Positions 53,980 through 63,240 of a stretch of 64,000 nt of DNA are shown piece after piece; within the stretch, counting starts at the first letter, position 1; every line of letters begins with the position of its first letter. This stretch comes from UBA1479 sp040218445 (GTDB lineage Bacteria > Pseudomonadota > Alphaproteobacteria > Rhodospirillales > Casp-alpha2), in contig JAVJRK010000011.1 of assembly GCA_040218445.1 (NCBI GenBank), forward strand, positions 349,121 to 413,120, read 5' to 3'. The notes under the pieces are model-generated. The model searched no databases and had not been told where the DNA came from. It saw nothing but the letters and a program-made list of their open reading frames with translations. The position numbers and the translations under genes were made by a program.

Positions 53980-55164
53980 ATGAGTATGGAAACCATCAAA
54001 TCACGGCTAGAAAACACATTGACGTCTCCGAAGAGCGCCGGCTTCGCCATGTTCGGAGCGATGCTATTAGCCTTTATCTGGGTCAACTCCTCTTTCAGCA
54101 GCTCTTATGAAACGATCCACCATGCTCCGATGTCTTTTACAGTCGGGACATTCAGTATAAGCAAACCAATAATCCTCTGGATCAATGAGGGCTTGATGGT
54201 CTTCTTCTTCTTCCTGATTGGCCTAGAGATCAAACGAGAAGTACTTGAGGGGCAGCTTTCTTCAGTAACGCAAATTGCGCTTCCTGCGTTTGGTGCAGCT
54301 GGCGGCATGGCGGCGCCAGCGCTGATCTATCTCTTTTTTAATCTCGGAGATCCTGTAGCAGTCAGAGGTTGGGCCGTTCCAGTCGCCACCGATATTGTTC
54401 TGGCGTTGGCGCTTCTGGCACTTCTTGGTGAGCGAGTGCCGGTTTCTTTAAAGGTTTTTCTCACAGCTCTGGCGATATTCGACGACCTGGGAACGCTTGT
54501 TGTTATCGCGGCCTTCTATACTGAAGGCCTCAGCCTGCCCTCTCTTGCTCTGGCCACCCTCGGTCTTGCCGCCCTCTTCATCCTGAACAGGCTTAGGATC
54601 GCGCGCCTAACTCCTTATGCATTGACCGGCGTTTTCGTATGGGTGGCGGTACTGGAATCTGGCGTTCATGCGACGCTCGCGGGGATGTTGATTGCCTTGA
54701 GCATTCCAATGAGAGCCTCCGGCAAAGAAGTTCTTAAGCAGCTTGAGCATGATTTGACGCCTTGGGTAGCGCTCGGGGTTGTTCCAGTGTTTGCGTTCTT
54801 TAACGCAGGGATCGATTTAGAGGGCGTAACGGTGGAGTCGTTCCTCAGTCCAATCAGTCTTGGTGTAGCGCTCGGGCTGTTCATCGGCAAGCAATTGGGT
54901 GTTTTTACCGGTGTAGGCATAGCGGTCGTTTCCGGGATCGCCCGATTGCCCACCGGCGTCACTTGGCCTCAAATCTACGGCGCATCGGTCTTGACTGGTG
55001 TGGGTTTTACGATGGGGTTGTTTGTCGCTGGCCTCGCGTTTGTGCAACCTGGTTTAATCCTCAGCACGAACTTCAGTATTATTGTTGGCTCCTCCCTGTC
55101 CGCGCTACTCGGCATGATCGTATTGACGAGAAGCTGCCGGCCTAATCCTAAGATAGCAGGATGA
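53980..55164 (+). CDS. nhaA: Na+/H+ antiporter NhaA
   Basis: From ATG 53980 the protein is 394 aa with the NhaA pattern: WINEGLMVFFFFLIGLEIKREVLEGQLSS, PVATDIVLALALLALLGERVP (ion-site Asp) and AIFDDLGTLVVIAAFY (second Asp pair). The late motif ILTGVGFTMGLFVAGLAF is also family-like. NhaA exchanges 2 H+ for 1 Na+ and supports alkaline and salt tolerance. A GTG at 53926 would add 18 residues without a ribosome-binding site. Its codon use is more A/T-rich than that of the P-type ATPase. Confidence 0.92.
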   Translation: MSMETIKSRLENTLTSPKSAGFAMFGAMLLAFIWVNSSFSSSYETIHHAPMSFTVGTFSISKPIILWINEGLMVFFFFLIGLEIKREVLEGQLSSVTQIALPAFGAAGGMAAPALIYLFFNLGDPVAVRGWAVPVATDIVLALALLALLGERVPVSLKVFLTALAIFDDLGTLVVIAAFYTEGLSLPSLALATLGLAALFILNRLRIARLTPYALTGVFVWVAVLESGVHATLAGMLIALSIPMRASGKEVLKQLEHDLTPWVALGVVPVFAFFNAGIDLEGVTVESFLSPISLGVALGLFIGKQLGVFTGVGIAVVSGIARLPTGVTWPQIYGASVLTGVGFTMGLFVAGLAFVQPGLILSTNFSIIVGSSLSALLGMIVLTRSCRPNPKIAG

Positions 55165-55386
55165 AGTAGCGCAGCGCGTTTTGCGAGAAAAACTACATCA
55201 ACGGCGACAGCGTCGGAGAGGATCTCAAACAACACTCTACACCATACTCGGAGCGATCATAGGCGTCCTGGTTCTGCACCCCTTTACGGCGATTGCGTTT
55301 TGGCGTTGACCTGCTGCCTGACAACTGGACCGTTTTGAGTTGGAATTTTCCACTTATGATCCCCGTTGTGGGAAGAGGAGAGTTCC

Positions 55387-55734
55387 ATGAAGAGGTCGAG
55401 GGTCACCGATGCGCAGATCGCCTTTGTTCTCAAGCAGGCCGAGGAAGGGACATCGGTTGCCGAGGTTTGTCGCAAGGCGGGGATTGCCGAAGCAACGTTC
55501 TATAACTGGCGCAAGAAGTATGCTGGGCTGATGCCGGCGGAGATGAAGCGGCTTAAGCAGCTTGAGGAAGAAAATTCCAAGCTGAAGCGGCTGGTTGTCG
55601 ACCTGTCGTTGGACAAGGTGATGCTGCGGGACGTCATCAAACAAAATGTATGGTCCGCCCCGCCGTTGCAAGGTTCGACTGTGATGACGTTTCGGTTTAT
55701 CGAAAGGAGCCGTCAAACCCGAAAGTGCAAATGA
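55387..55734 (+). mobile_element. IS3-family transposase OrfA with deleted OrfB
   Basis: OrfA starts at ATG 55387: KRSRVTDAQIAFVLKQAEEGTSVAEVCRKAGIAEATFYNWRKKY is the HTH, followed by a leucine-zipper helix (LKQLEEENSKLKRLVVDLSLDK). After DVIKQN the frame leaves the family. OrfB survives only as short pieces to about 55790 (VYRKEPSNP in one frame, RYRELAQLHA in another), so the element is dead. It is of the IS51/IS407-like group. Confidence 0.8.
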
Positions 55735-56052
55735 TCCTGTACGTTATCGCGAGCTGGCTCAATTGCACGCGCAACTCGCCATCCTTTCATGAACGGTTCG
55801 AAACTAGGAGATCGAGCATAACAGTGCACCGGCGGCGCAGCGCCTAGTCTAGAGCATCGAGCTTGGATGGAGCTTGATTTCAGGTGGTACCCATATGGTA
55901 CCCGAACGCATCGCAAAGGCATGAGCCAAGAATCGAGAAGCCCGCCACCCTATTGGGATCGCAGGCTTAATTTGGTTGCGGGGGCCTGCAACCATCTTTA
56001 TTTACACGCTTCGGCTACACAAGAATAACCAACTCAGGCCTGACCTTCCCTT
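55735..56052. other. Mobile-element debris with repeat copy C
   Basis: No intact gene is seen. At 55884-55903 GGTACCC occurs on both sides of ATG 55895, and the frame MVPERIAKA then stops; this resembles an integrase start. At 55974-56000 TTGGTTGCGGGGGCCTGCAACC repeats the tRNA-like block of copy A, including its right flank (CAAC-ATCTT). The rest is featureless. Confidence 0.5.
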
Positions 56053-56300
56053 TGAACCGCCCCGGGATTGCCGGAGGCTCCAACTCTTGAGAGGATGGAG
56101 CGATGAAAAATCAAGGAACACTCGGGCGTTATTCACCGCAAGCGCGCTGCGGATAGAGGTGTAGCATGCAGCGCATACGAGTCTATGTCTCAGTGTAAGT
56201 CCGAAAAACTCTGGGAACCCCCGGCGGCGGATGAGAACGACAGCGTGACCCGCAGCCCCGGATCGCTCTGAAGGTTCTGCTCATCGGTTTGTCATTCAGG
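56053..56300 (+). pseudogene. Second IS3-family left end and degraded OrfA
   Basis: TGAACCGCCCCGGG at 56053, then GAGGCTCC and GAGGATGGAGCG before ATG 56103, is the usual left terminus of an IS3-family element. The frame reads MKNQGTLGRYSPQARCG and stops; degenerate OrfA-like DNA continues to roughly 56300. From there to 56376 I see nothing. Confidence 0.5.
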
Positions 56301-56376
56301 AATGAAGGGACCATGGCAAAGCGCGGATATTGCTGCGGCGAAAGTCCTTATCCACCGACGCGCCATTCAATAGGCG

Positions 56377-56853
56377 TCAATTTTTAGTATTGACGCCGTG
56401 CCCACCTGTCGTGGGGTGATGGCCCTTCTCGTCCATCATCACGACCCCGTCGAATATGGAAAACTTCGCCCTGAGGACTGGGGCAAGTTTCGACTCCGCC
56501 ATTTCGGCAGCAACGGCGAGTTTCTCCGCTTGGGTAGCAGGCAGTCCGAAATCCACCAAAGCGGCCGCCTCCTTCAGCGCATCGCCGCTGCACAGAACGA
56601 TCTCCCAAACACCGTGCTTGTTTCGCATCAGTGCGCGCCCCCCACGATCGCCCTGTGCCCAACCGACGACAGCAGCATCCCCAATGATCGTGACGGGCTC
56701 GACTGTCAACGGCGCATCCGGTTGATCGAATGTCGAATGCAGCAGGTGCCGGATCGCGCCCGCATCCCCTGCATCGTCGGCTTGAACGGCGCTCGGACAA
56801 ACAAACACGATCATGCCAAGCAAGAAAAGAAGGCGCAGGGAGATGGTATTCAT
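56377..56853 (-). CDS. Copper-uptake-system-associated secreted protein
   Basis: The protein is about 158 aa from ATG 56853, with AAGGAG 9 nt upstream. The signal peptide ends near CPSAVQADDA. The body (HLLHSTFDQPDAPLTVEPVTIIGDAAVVGWAQGDRGGRALMR, VWEIVLCSGDALKEAAAL) matches proteins annotated as copper uptake system-associated, which often sit beside TonB receptors and cobalamin/copper genes. It is divergent from the cobalamin riboswitch. Confidence 0.7.
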   Translation of the reverse strand: MNTISLRLLFLLGMIVFVCPSAVQADDAGDAGAIRHLLHSTFDQPDAPLTVEPVTIIGDAAVVGWAQGDRGGRALMRNKHGVWEIVLCSGDALKEAAALVDFGLPATQAEKLAVAAEMAESKLAPVLRAKFSIFDGVVMMDEKGHHPTTGGHGVNTKN

Positions 56854-56970
56854 GTGAGGTGACTCCTTATCGATCCGCATCTCGTAACCGCATTTGGTCA
56901 TCGTCATTAAGCTCTGCAACGAAAAACATGCGCTTGCCATTATCGACAACTTCCCGTAACACGGACGCGT

Positions 56971-57168
56971 CCTTGGTTCCCCGTCAACGGAATTCAGTCC
57001 GGGGGATCAAAAGGGAACGCAGTAGGGTTTTACCCAGCAGGGGGGCCTGATCTGCGGCTGTACCCGCAACTGTGAGCGGCGAGGCGACGGTCATCTTATG
57101 TCACTCGGGCACTGCCCGGGGAAGGCGGACCCAAGCCAACGACCCGTGAGCCAGGAGACCTGCCAAGG
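56971..57168 (+). ncRNA. Cobalamin riboswitch
   Basis: The conserved elements appear in order: AAAAGGGAACGCAG, CTGCGGCTGTACCCGCAACTGTGAGCGG, a GCACTGCCCGGGGAAGGCGG arm, and CGTGAG followed by the B12 box AGCCAGGAGACCTGCC (57149-57164). CCTTGG at 56971-56976 pairs with CCAAGG at 57163-57168 to close P1. It precedes btuB on the same strand and should repress the operon when adenosylcobalamin is plentiful. Confidence 0.95.
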
Positions 57169-57466
57169 AACGCGTCGCCCAGCCGCCGATCGGGATTTGT
57201 CGGAGGCGCGGTAGAGACCGTTTGTGGTGACGCCTTGTTGGTGCGGCAGATTGCCGGTCATCGCCACGGGGTGTCTGCGTCGTTCCCTTAGACTTGGGAA
57301 CCTTCCCCCAACGATACCGGCAGTCCGTTCCGTGCACTTGGTGTGTGCCGGACGGTCCCCTGAACGCGCGAACGAGGTGTCTGAAACCTGTATGGGTTCG
57401 GAGCCGAGGGGTTGGTCCGTTCCGGGGTTTCATCAAGGCATCGAGCGCGCGCGTCATGCGGCCCGT

Positions 57467-57490
57467 CCGGTTGTTCGAGCGAACAACCGG
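57467..57490 (+). promoter_or_regulatory. Perfect 11-bp palindrome abutting the btuB ribosome-binding site
   Basis: CCGGTTGTTCG (57467-57477) and CGAACAACCGG (57480-57490) are exact inverted repeats separated by AG. The AGGAGG of btuB begins immediately after, and ATG follows at 57502. There is no T-tract, so it is either an RNA hairpin next to the ribosome-binding site or a protein operator. It lies about 300 nt after the riboswitch aptamer, an unusually long leader. Confidence 0.6.
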
Positions 57491-57501
57491 AGGAGGTTCA
57501 A

Positions 57502-59463
57502 ATGAATGCTCGTGTTTTAAGGTCCAAATTCCCCGCGCGCTGCACGGTGGAGATCGCCGTGTTTTGTATGATCCTTGCTTCGCCGATAATGGCCAGCGCG
57601 GAAGAAACCCAACCCGGCCAGACAGCACGGATCCTTCCTGAAATCGTCGTGTCGGCGACCATGGTCCCAACCCCGTCAGAAGCTGTGGGCAGCGCCGTTA
57701 CCGTCATCACGGCAAAGGAAATCGAACGCAAACAGGTCCGCGTGCTGTCGGACGTGCTGCGCGAAGTTCCAGGCTTGGCCGTCAGCCGGTCGGGCACCGT
57801 CGGCACCCAGACCCAAGTGCGCATCCGCGGCGCCGAGGGGAACCATACGCTGGTGATCATCGACGGGATTGAAGTCAACGACCCCAGCGGCGGATCGGAA
57901 TTCGATTTCGGCCAGTTGCGCGCCATCGACATCGAACGCGTCGAGGTCCTGCGCGGGCCGCAGTCGGCGCTTTACGGCAGTGACGCCGTGGGCGGGGTCA
58001 TCAACATCGTCACGAAACGAGGCCAAGGCCCGGCGGAGATCGGCATCAGCGCCGAGGGCGGATCCTTTGCGACAAGCATGGGTTCCGTCAGCCTGCGTGG
58101 CGGCACCGAAAAATACCACTATTCCATCGGCGCGAGCGGTTATCGCACAGCCGGCATTTCTATCGCCCCGGAAGAAGACGGCAATACCGAACTGGATGGC
58201 AATGAAAACGCCACCATAAATTTCAAGGCCGGTGTCACCCCCCTAGATAACCTGTCCTTCGACCTATTCGGGCGCTACGTGAAGGATTCCACGGAAACGG
58301 ACAATCAGCCCTCCGTTGCCGGAATCATCAAGACCGTGGATGCCGATAAACAGACGGATACCATCCAGCGCAGCGGCGGGTTGCTCGCGAGATACAAGTT
58401 GTTCGACGGTGCCTGGGAACAGGCCCTCGGTGCCGCCGTACACACGGACCGCGCCGATAGCCGCACCAATGGGATCGAGACTTATCATGCAGACGGCGAC
58501 AAACTGCGATTCCACTACAAAAGCAATCTGTCTTTCGACACACCGGATATCGCCAATGCACAACACGGTCTGACCATTCTGGTGGAACGCGAGGACGAAA
58601 CCCAGTTCACGAAAAGTAACTTCAGCACATCGGACCGGGACATCACCAACTACGGTTATGTCGGGGAGTACCGCGTTTCCCTGTGGGATCGCCTACACCT
58701 GACCGGCGGCATCCGTTACGACGACAACGACATCTTCAACGACAAGCGCACCTACCGGATGACGGCGGCTTACGTCCACCACGAAACCGGGACCCGCCTG
58801 CACGGCAGTTACGGCACGGGGGCAAAGAATCCGACCCTGTCGGAGCTGTTCGGCTCCACCGCCACCTACACGGGGAATCCGAACCTACGGCCGGAAACCA
58901 GCCGTGGCTGGGATGCCGGTGTCGAACAGGGTTTCCTCGGCGACCGTCTGATTGCCGACCTGACCTATTTCAACAACCGCATCACGGACCTGATCTCGGG
59001 CAGCGGCAACACCTCGGTCAACCTGGACGGGATCACAAAAATTCAGGGGGTCGAGTTGTCCGTCGCAGCGAACCTGGGCCATGGCCTGAGCCTGAAAGGC
59101 CAATACACCTATACGGACGGGCAGGACGCCAACCGCAAGGAACTGGTCCGGCGGGCGAAGCATATCGCAAGCATGAACCTTGCCTATGCGTTTCTGGACG
59201 GCAAGGCAAAGGTCGATCTGGGGGTCGATTTCAACGGCGTCCAACGCGATACGGAGTTCTCGAACTCTTACGGCACGAGCCGATCGATCAGGTTGGACGA
59301 GTACTTTTTGGTCAACATCGCCGGCTCCTACGAGATCAAGGACGGGGTGGAACTGTTCGCCCGGGTGGAGAACCTGCTCGACCAGAAATACCAGGAAGTC
59401 CTGTTCTACGACGAGCCGGGGATCGCCGCCTATTTCGGCATCCGCACCCGGTTTGGTCTCTAG
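57502..59463 (+). CDS. btuB: TonB-dependent outer-membrane cobalamin receptor BtuB
   Basis: The protein is 653 aa. The signal peptide ends near SPIMASAEE. The TonB-box region is EIVVSATMVPTPSEAVG, the plug domain has VLREVPGLAVSRSGTVGTQTQVRIRGAEGNHTLVIIDGIEVNDP, and a 22-strand barrel follows, ending YQEVLFYDEPGIAAYFGIRTRFGL. GGAGGAGG before ATG 57502 sets the start. The cobalamin riboswitch and downstream btuFCD homologues make vitamin B12 or another corrinoid the ligand. Confidence 0.92.
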   Translation: MNARVLRSKFPARCTVEIAVFCMILASPIMASAEETQPGQTARILPEIVVSATMVPTPSEAVGSAVTVITAKEIERKQVRVLSDVLREVPGLAVSRSGTVGTQTQVRIRGAEGNHTLVIIDGIEVNDPSGGSEFDFGQLRAIDIERVEVLRGPQSALYGSDAVGGVINIVTKRGQGPAEIGISAEGGSFATSMGSVSLRGGTEKYHYSIGASGYRTAGISIAPEEDGNTELDGNENATINFKAGVTPLDNLSFDLFGRYVKDSTETDNQPSVAGIIKTVDADKQTDTIQRSGGLLARYKLFDGAWEQALGAAVHTDRADSRTNGIETYHADGDKLRFHYKSNLSFDTPDIANAQHGLTILVEREDETQFTKSNFSTSDRDITNYGYVGEYRVSLWDRLHLTGGIRYDDNDIFNDKRTYRMTAAYVHHETGTRLHGSYGTGAKNPTLSELFGSTATYTGNPNLRPETSRGWDAGVEQGFLGDRLIADLTYFNNRITDLISGSGNTSVNLDGITKIQGVELSVAANLGHGLSLKGQYTYTDGQDANRKELVRRAKHIASMNLAYAFLDGKAKVDLGVDFNGVQRDTEFSNSYGTSRSIRLDEYFLVNIAGSYEIKDGVELFARVENLLDQKYQEVLFYDEPGIAAYFGIRTRFGL

Positions 59464-59483
59464 GTCTCGGGAAAGAACGGCTT

Positions 59484-60422
59484 ATGCATCCCCCATCACA
59501 GCCTTTCCCCATACTCTCCAAGGCGTGGGGACTGATGGTCGCGGTGGTCGTTCTTTCCACGGCGCCCACGGGCGCCACCCTGGCGGGGGCACCGGTTGGT
59601 GCTCCCGCCCCCATCCCGACCGAGACCGTGAAGGGGAAACCACAGAGGATCGTGTCCATGAACCTGTGCACGGACCAGCTTGTCCTGCTGCTGGCCGAAC
59701 GGGACCGGATCGCCTCGATCTCCTATCTGGCATTCGATCCGGAGATCTCCCACCATGCGCTCCTGGCACAGGGACTGCACGCCAACCACGGCCAGGCCGA
59801 GGAAATCCTACCCCTGCGGCCCGACCTGATTTTGGCCGGCACCTACACCACACGGGCGACGACGACGATCCTACGCCGGTTCGGTCACCGCATCCTGACT
59901 CTCGACCCCGCAAGCGGGTTCGCCGACATCCATGACAACATCCGCCGCGTCGGGAAGGCGTTGGGCGAAGCGCCCAAGGCCGAGCGGATCATTTACGATT
60001 TCGACCGCCGCTTGGCGGATGTTCGGCGCCGCTCATCTCCTGGCCGCCTTGCTCCGCGCACTATTGTTCTTCAGCCGCGTGGGATGACCACCGGACCCGG
60101 ATCGCTGGTTGACGGTATCCTACGTGCTGCTGGTCTGCGCAACCTGTCCGCCGATTTGGGGGTTACGGGTATGGGCTTCCTGCCGTTGGAACGGCTTATC
60201 GCGGCCCGGCCCGACCTGCTGGTCGTTGCCGCCCGCACGGCCGAGCGACCGTCGCTGACTCATCAAGCATTGCATCATCCTGCCCATGCGGCTCTTGGCG
60301 ATGCACGGCGTATCGAATTGCCCGCCAGTCTGTGGACTTGCGGCGGGCCTCAGGCGGCGGAGGCCGTTGCCCGCCTGGCCAAGGCAGCCGATACCCGGGA
60401 CGAAGGAAAACCACGGCCATGA
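59484..60422 (+). CDS. btuF: Cobalamin ABC importer periplasmic binding protein (BtuF-like)
   Basis: The protein is 312 aa with an N-terminal export signal (WGLMVAVVVLSTAPTGATLAG). The FecB/BtuF fold is indicated by RIVSMNLCTDQLVLLLAERDRIASISYL, EEILPLRPDLILAGTYTT and TGMGFLPLERLIAARPDLLV. It ends in ATGA overlapping the permease start. Corrinoid binding is inferred from the riboswitch-controlled operon. Confidence 0.85.
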   Translation: MHPPSQPFPILSKAWGLMVAVVVLSTAPTGATLAGAPVGAPAPIPTETVKGKPQRIVSMNLCTDQLVLLLAERDRIASISYLAFDPEISHHALLAQGLHANHGQAEEILPLRPDLILAGTYTTRATTTILRRFGHRILTLDPASGFADIHDNIRRVGKALGEAPKAERIIYDFDRRLADVRRRSSPGRLAPRTIVLQPRGMTTGPGSLVDGILRAAGLRNLSADLGVTGMGFLPLERLIAARPDLLVVAARTAERPSLTHQALHHPAHAALGDARRIELPASLWTCGGPQAAEAVARLAKAADTRDEGKPRP

Positions 60423-61438
60423 AGCTATCCCGTACCGACCGGTCGTTTGATATCCCCTTTCCCTTCCTGCTCGCGGGTCTGGTGTTGTTGACGTTGGTAT
60501 TGTTCGCCGCATCGGTCGTCTTCGGGCGCGCCGGGGTTCTGATCCCGAATGCCGGAATACTGATCGGCGCGCCCACAACACCCGAAGCCGTGATCCTGCG
60601 CGAACTACGCCTGCCTCGGGCAATTCTGGCGCTTGTCGTCGGTGGCGCGCTGGGCATGGCGGGCGCCGCTCTACAGGGGCTGCTGCGCAATCCGCTCGCC
60701 GAACCGGGTCTTGTCGGCGTATCCGGGACCGCGGCGCTAGGTGCCGTCGCCACGTTCTATTCGGGGCTCGCCGCCGTCTACCCCCTCGCCTTGCCGCTCG
60801 GCGGCATGGCCGGGGCGGGCTTGGCGGTGGTCTTGCTGTATCTTTTGGCCGGCCGCGACGCGCCGATCCTGACATTGATCCTGGCCGGGGTCGCCATCAA
60901 CGCCATGTCGGGAGCGCTGACCACTCTGGCGCTCAATCTGTCGCCCAATCCCTACGCGGCGTTCGAAGTCTTTTTCTGGCTGCTCGGCGCGCTCACCGAC
61001 CGCAGCATGGACCATGTCGACCTGGCTCTACCGTTCATCACCCTGGGCATGGGTTTGCTGGCAACGACCGGACGCGGATTGGACGCGCTGACCCTGGGAG
61101 AGGATGTCGCCCGCAGCCTGGGCATCGGCATCGGTGGGTTACAGGCCCGGGTGATCATCGGCACCGCCCTGGCCGTGGGGGCCGCCGTCGCTGTTTCCGG
61201 CGTGATCGGGTTCGTCGGTCTGGTCGTGCCGCACCTTTTGCGGCCCGCCGTCGGGCACGCGCCGGGCCGCTTGTTGCCGGCGTCGGCGCTGGGCGGTGGC
61301 GCCTTGACCCTGGCCGCCGACATCGCCGTGCGCTTTGCGACGGACGGGCCGGAACTGCAACTGGGCGTTCTGACGGCGATGATCGGCGCGCCGTTCTTCC
61401 TGGCCCTGGTTCTGAGAACGCGGAGGGAAGGGCAATGA
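60419..61438 (+). CDS. btuC: Cobalamin ABC importer permease (BtuC-like)
   Basis: The 339-aa FecCD permease has RELRLPRAILALVVGGALGMAGAALQGLLRNPLAEPGLVGVSG, the coupling segment LLGALTDRSMDHVDL, and SGVIGFVGLVVPHLLRPAVGH. About ten TM helices are predicted. It is translationally coupled to both neighbours (ATGA overlaps). Corrinoid specificity comes from context. Confidence 0.88.
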   Translation: MKLSRTDRSFDIPFPFLLAGLVLLTLVLFAASVVFGRAGVLIPNAGILIGAPTTPEAVILRELRLPRAILALVVGGALGMAGAALQGLLRNPLAEPGLVGVSGTAALGAVATFYSGLAAVYPLALPLGGMAGAGLAVVLLYLLAGRDAPILTLILAGVAINAMSGALTTLALNLSPNPYAAFEVFFWLLGALTDRSMDHVDLALPFITLGMGLLATTGRGLDALTLGEDVARSLGIGIGGLQARVIIGTALAVGAAVAVSGVIGFVGLVVPHLLRPAVGHAPGRLLPASALGGGALTLAADIAVRFATDGPELQLGVLTAMIGAPFFLALVLRTRREGQ

Positions 61439-62220
61439 CCATCTTGTCGGCCCATGATCTGGTGGTGACGCGAAACGGGCGCCGCCTGCTCGACGGCATT
61501 TCGGCCGACTTCGGCCCCGGCCGCCTGACCGGGCTGATCGGCCCCAACGGGGCAGGCAAAACGACGTTCCTCAAGGCATTGTTGGGACTGATCCCGGTCG
61601 ACGGCGGCGAGGTCCGGCTGGACGGCCTCCCGCTCACCAATTACCGTCCTTCCGACATCGCCCGCCGCGTCGGTTACCTGGCCCAGGGCGCCCCCTGCCA
61701 CTGGCCCATGTCCGTGGAACGGATCGTCGCCTTGGGTCTGCTGGCGAACGGTCAGGACCGCAGGGCCGAGGCCGCCGCCGGCAAGCAGGCCATTGCCGAT
61801 GCCCTCGCCGCTACGGGAACGAACCATCTGCGCCATCGCGCCGTCACAACGTTGTCCGGCGGCGAGCGGACTCTGGTGATGATCGCCCGCTGTCTGGCCG
61901 GCGGCGCACCGATGCTGCTGGCGGACGAACCCGTCACCGGATTGGATCCGCGTCATCAACTGGATGTTATGGACATTCTGCGCCGTCGCGTATCGGAAAC
62001 AGCGGGGACCGTCGCGGTCTTGCACGACCTAACCCTGGCGGCACGCTACTGCAATCATCTGATCTTGATGGCGGACGGGCGCATCTTCGCGCAGGGCACG
62101 CCCGACGTTGTGTTGAAGCCCGGGAACCTTGCCGCGGTCTATCGCATCAAGGGCGGGCTGCACTTCGTTGACGGCCGACAGATCGTCGTTTCACATTCAC
62201 CCGAGGAGAACCGAACGTGA
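61435..62220 (+). CDS. btuD: Cobalamin ABC importer ATPase (BtuD-like)
   Basis: The protein is 261 aa with Walker A GPNGAGKTT, Q-loop LAQGAPC, signature LSGGERTLVMIAR, Walker B MLLADEPVTGLD and H-loop VLHDLTLAARYC. It is the last recognisable component of the importer, and the next gene starts within its stop codon. Confidence 0.88.
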   Translation: MTILSAHDLVVTRNGRRLLDGISADFGPGRLTGLIGPNGAGKTTFLKALLGLIPVDGGEVRLDGLPLTNYRPSDIARRVGYLAQGAPCHWPMSVERIVALGLLANGQDRRAEAAAGKQAIADALAATGTNHLRHRAVTTLSGGERTLVMIARCLAGGAPMLLADEPVTGLDPRHQLDVMDILRRRVSETAGTVAVLHDLTLAARYCNHLILMADGRIFAQGTPDVVLKPGNLAAVYRIKGGLHFVDGRQIVVSHSPEENRT

Positions 62221-63188
62221 CCGGGACCCAGACTGAAGACTTCACAGATGCGGTGGCACTGGTCCATCAACACATGCGAACCGCGACCACGGGCTGGAGT
62301 ATCGGCTCCTTCGGCGTGATCGCTGAATTCCATCGCGACGCAGACGAGGTGGCGGAAGTTGTTCTCCGAGATACCGGCGGCACGGTCGTCACCGGCAAAG
62401 GGGCAATCCGCATCGACCTGAAAGAAGACGCGACGGTCTTTCCCTATGAAACGCCATCACGCAACCGAAACCGCTGGAACCAGGGCGTCAACATCTGCCT
62501 GCCCGACGACGAGGCGGGGCACATGGCTGGGCGCGTGGGGCTGACGGAGATCGGACCCGACAACGATGCCGTTCGCAAAGAAGACCGAGGTGCGGTGCTG
62601 TTCGACCTGGGTTTGAGACTGCCCCATGTGGATGCCTGCGTGCGGACCCGCGATCCCGACCTTATTAAAACGCTGCGCGCCCATGGCGGTGCGGACATGT
62701 TGTCTTTCGAAGGTCCGGCCATGACGGCAGTCATCGCGAAAAGCCCGCACCGGGTATTTTTGTCTCGCCTGGGCCGGGTCGAGGTCTATCAATACATCCC
62801 GTCGCAAGCCAATGGACTGCCCACTCCCCATGGCCCGCACACCCATCTGTTGCCGCGTCTGGCGGCGCACCAACGCACTCATGCCGCCAACGTGCCCTTG
62901 CCCGAGGGCTGGCTGCCCTGCCTGTCGATGTATCCGGCCAATCCGCTCAGCGACGGCCTGGGCAACACCCGGCCGTTCGATCCGGACGCGCACGATGCGT
63001 TCCAGGACATCGTCCTGCGGTTTGCTCATGCCGATTACCTGCACCTAAAGCGCCGAGTGATCGAGGCCGTCGGCCAAGGCCGGATGATCAACATGACGGA
63101 TATGGACCGCCCGCACCGGGCCCTTGTGCGTGCATGTCTGCGTCAGCTTCGCTACGCGGACTGGCGAGTTTCGACCGAAGAATGCTGA
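62217..63188 (+). CDS. Unrecognised protein terminating the cobalamin uptake operon
   Basis: The 323-aa soluble protein has no signal peptide. Its start overlaps the BtuD-like stop by 4 nt (GTGA-type coupling). It contains TGWSIGSFGVIAEFHRD, GAIRIDLKEDATVFPYETPS, LPHVDACVRTRDPDLI and the His-rich PTPHGPHTHLLPRLAAHQRTHAANVP, which could bind metal or cofactor. I do not recognise a family. Tight coupling in a riboswitch-controlled operon suggests a step in corrinoid uptake, decyanation or sensing, but this is only context. Confidence 0.75.
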   Translation: MTGTQTEDFTDAVALVHQHMRTATTGWSIGSFGVIAEFHRDADEVAEVVLRDTGGTVVTGKGAIRIDLKEDATVFPYETPSRNRNRWNQGVNICLPDDEAGHMAGRVGLTEIGPDNDAVRKEDRGAVLFDLGLRLPHVDACVRTRDPDLIKTLRAHGGADMLSFEGPAMTAVIAKSPHRVFLSRLGRVEVYQYIPSQANGLPTPHGPHTHLLPRLAAHQRTHAANVPLPEGWLPCLSMYPANPLSDGLGNTRPFDPDAHDAFQDIVLRFAHADYLHLKRRVIEAVGQGRMINMTDMDRPHRALVRACLRQLRYADWRVSTEEC

Positions 63189-63240
63189 GTTCTTAATCCT
63201 GTGGATGGTTGCGGGAAAATTGGCTTCGTTGCCGTGTTCT

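Noticed and set aside
49917..55164. Transmissible locus of heat resistance
   Set aside because: No clpK, small heat-shock, ftsH, yfdX or kefB-type genes are present; only ion and metal functions are seen.
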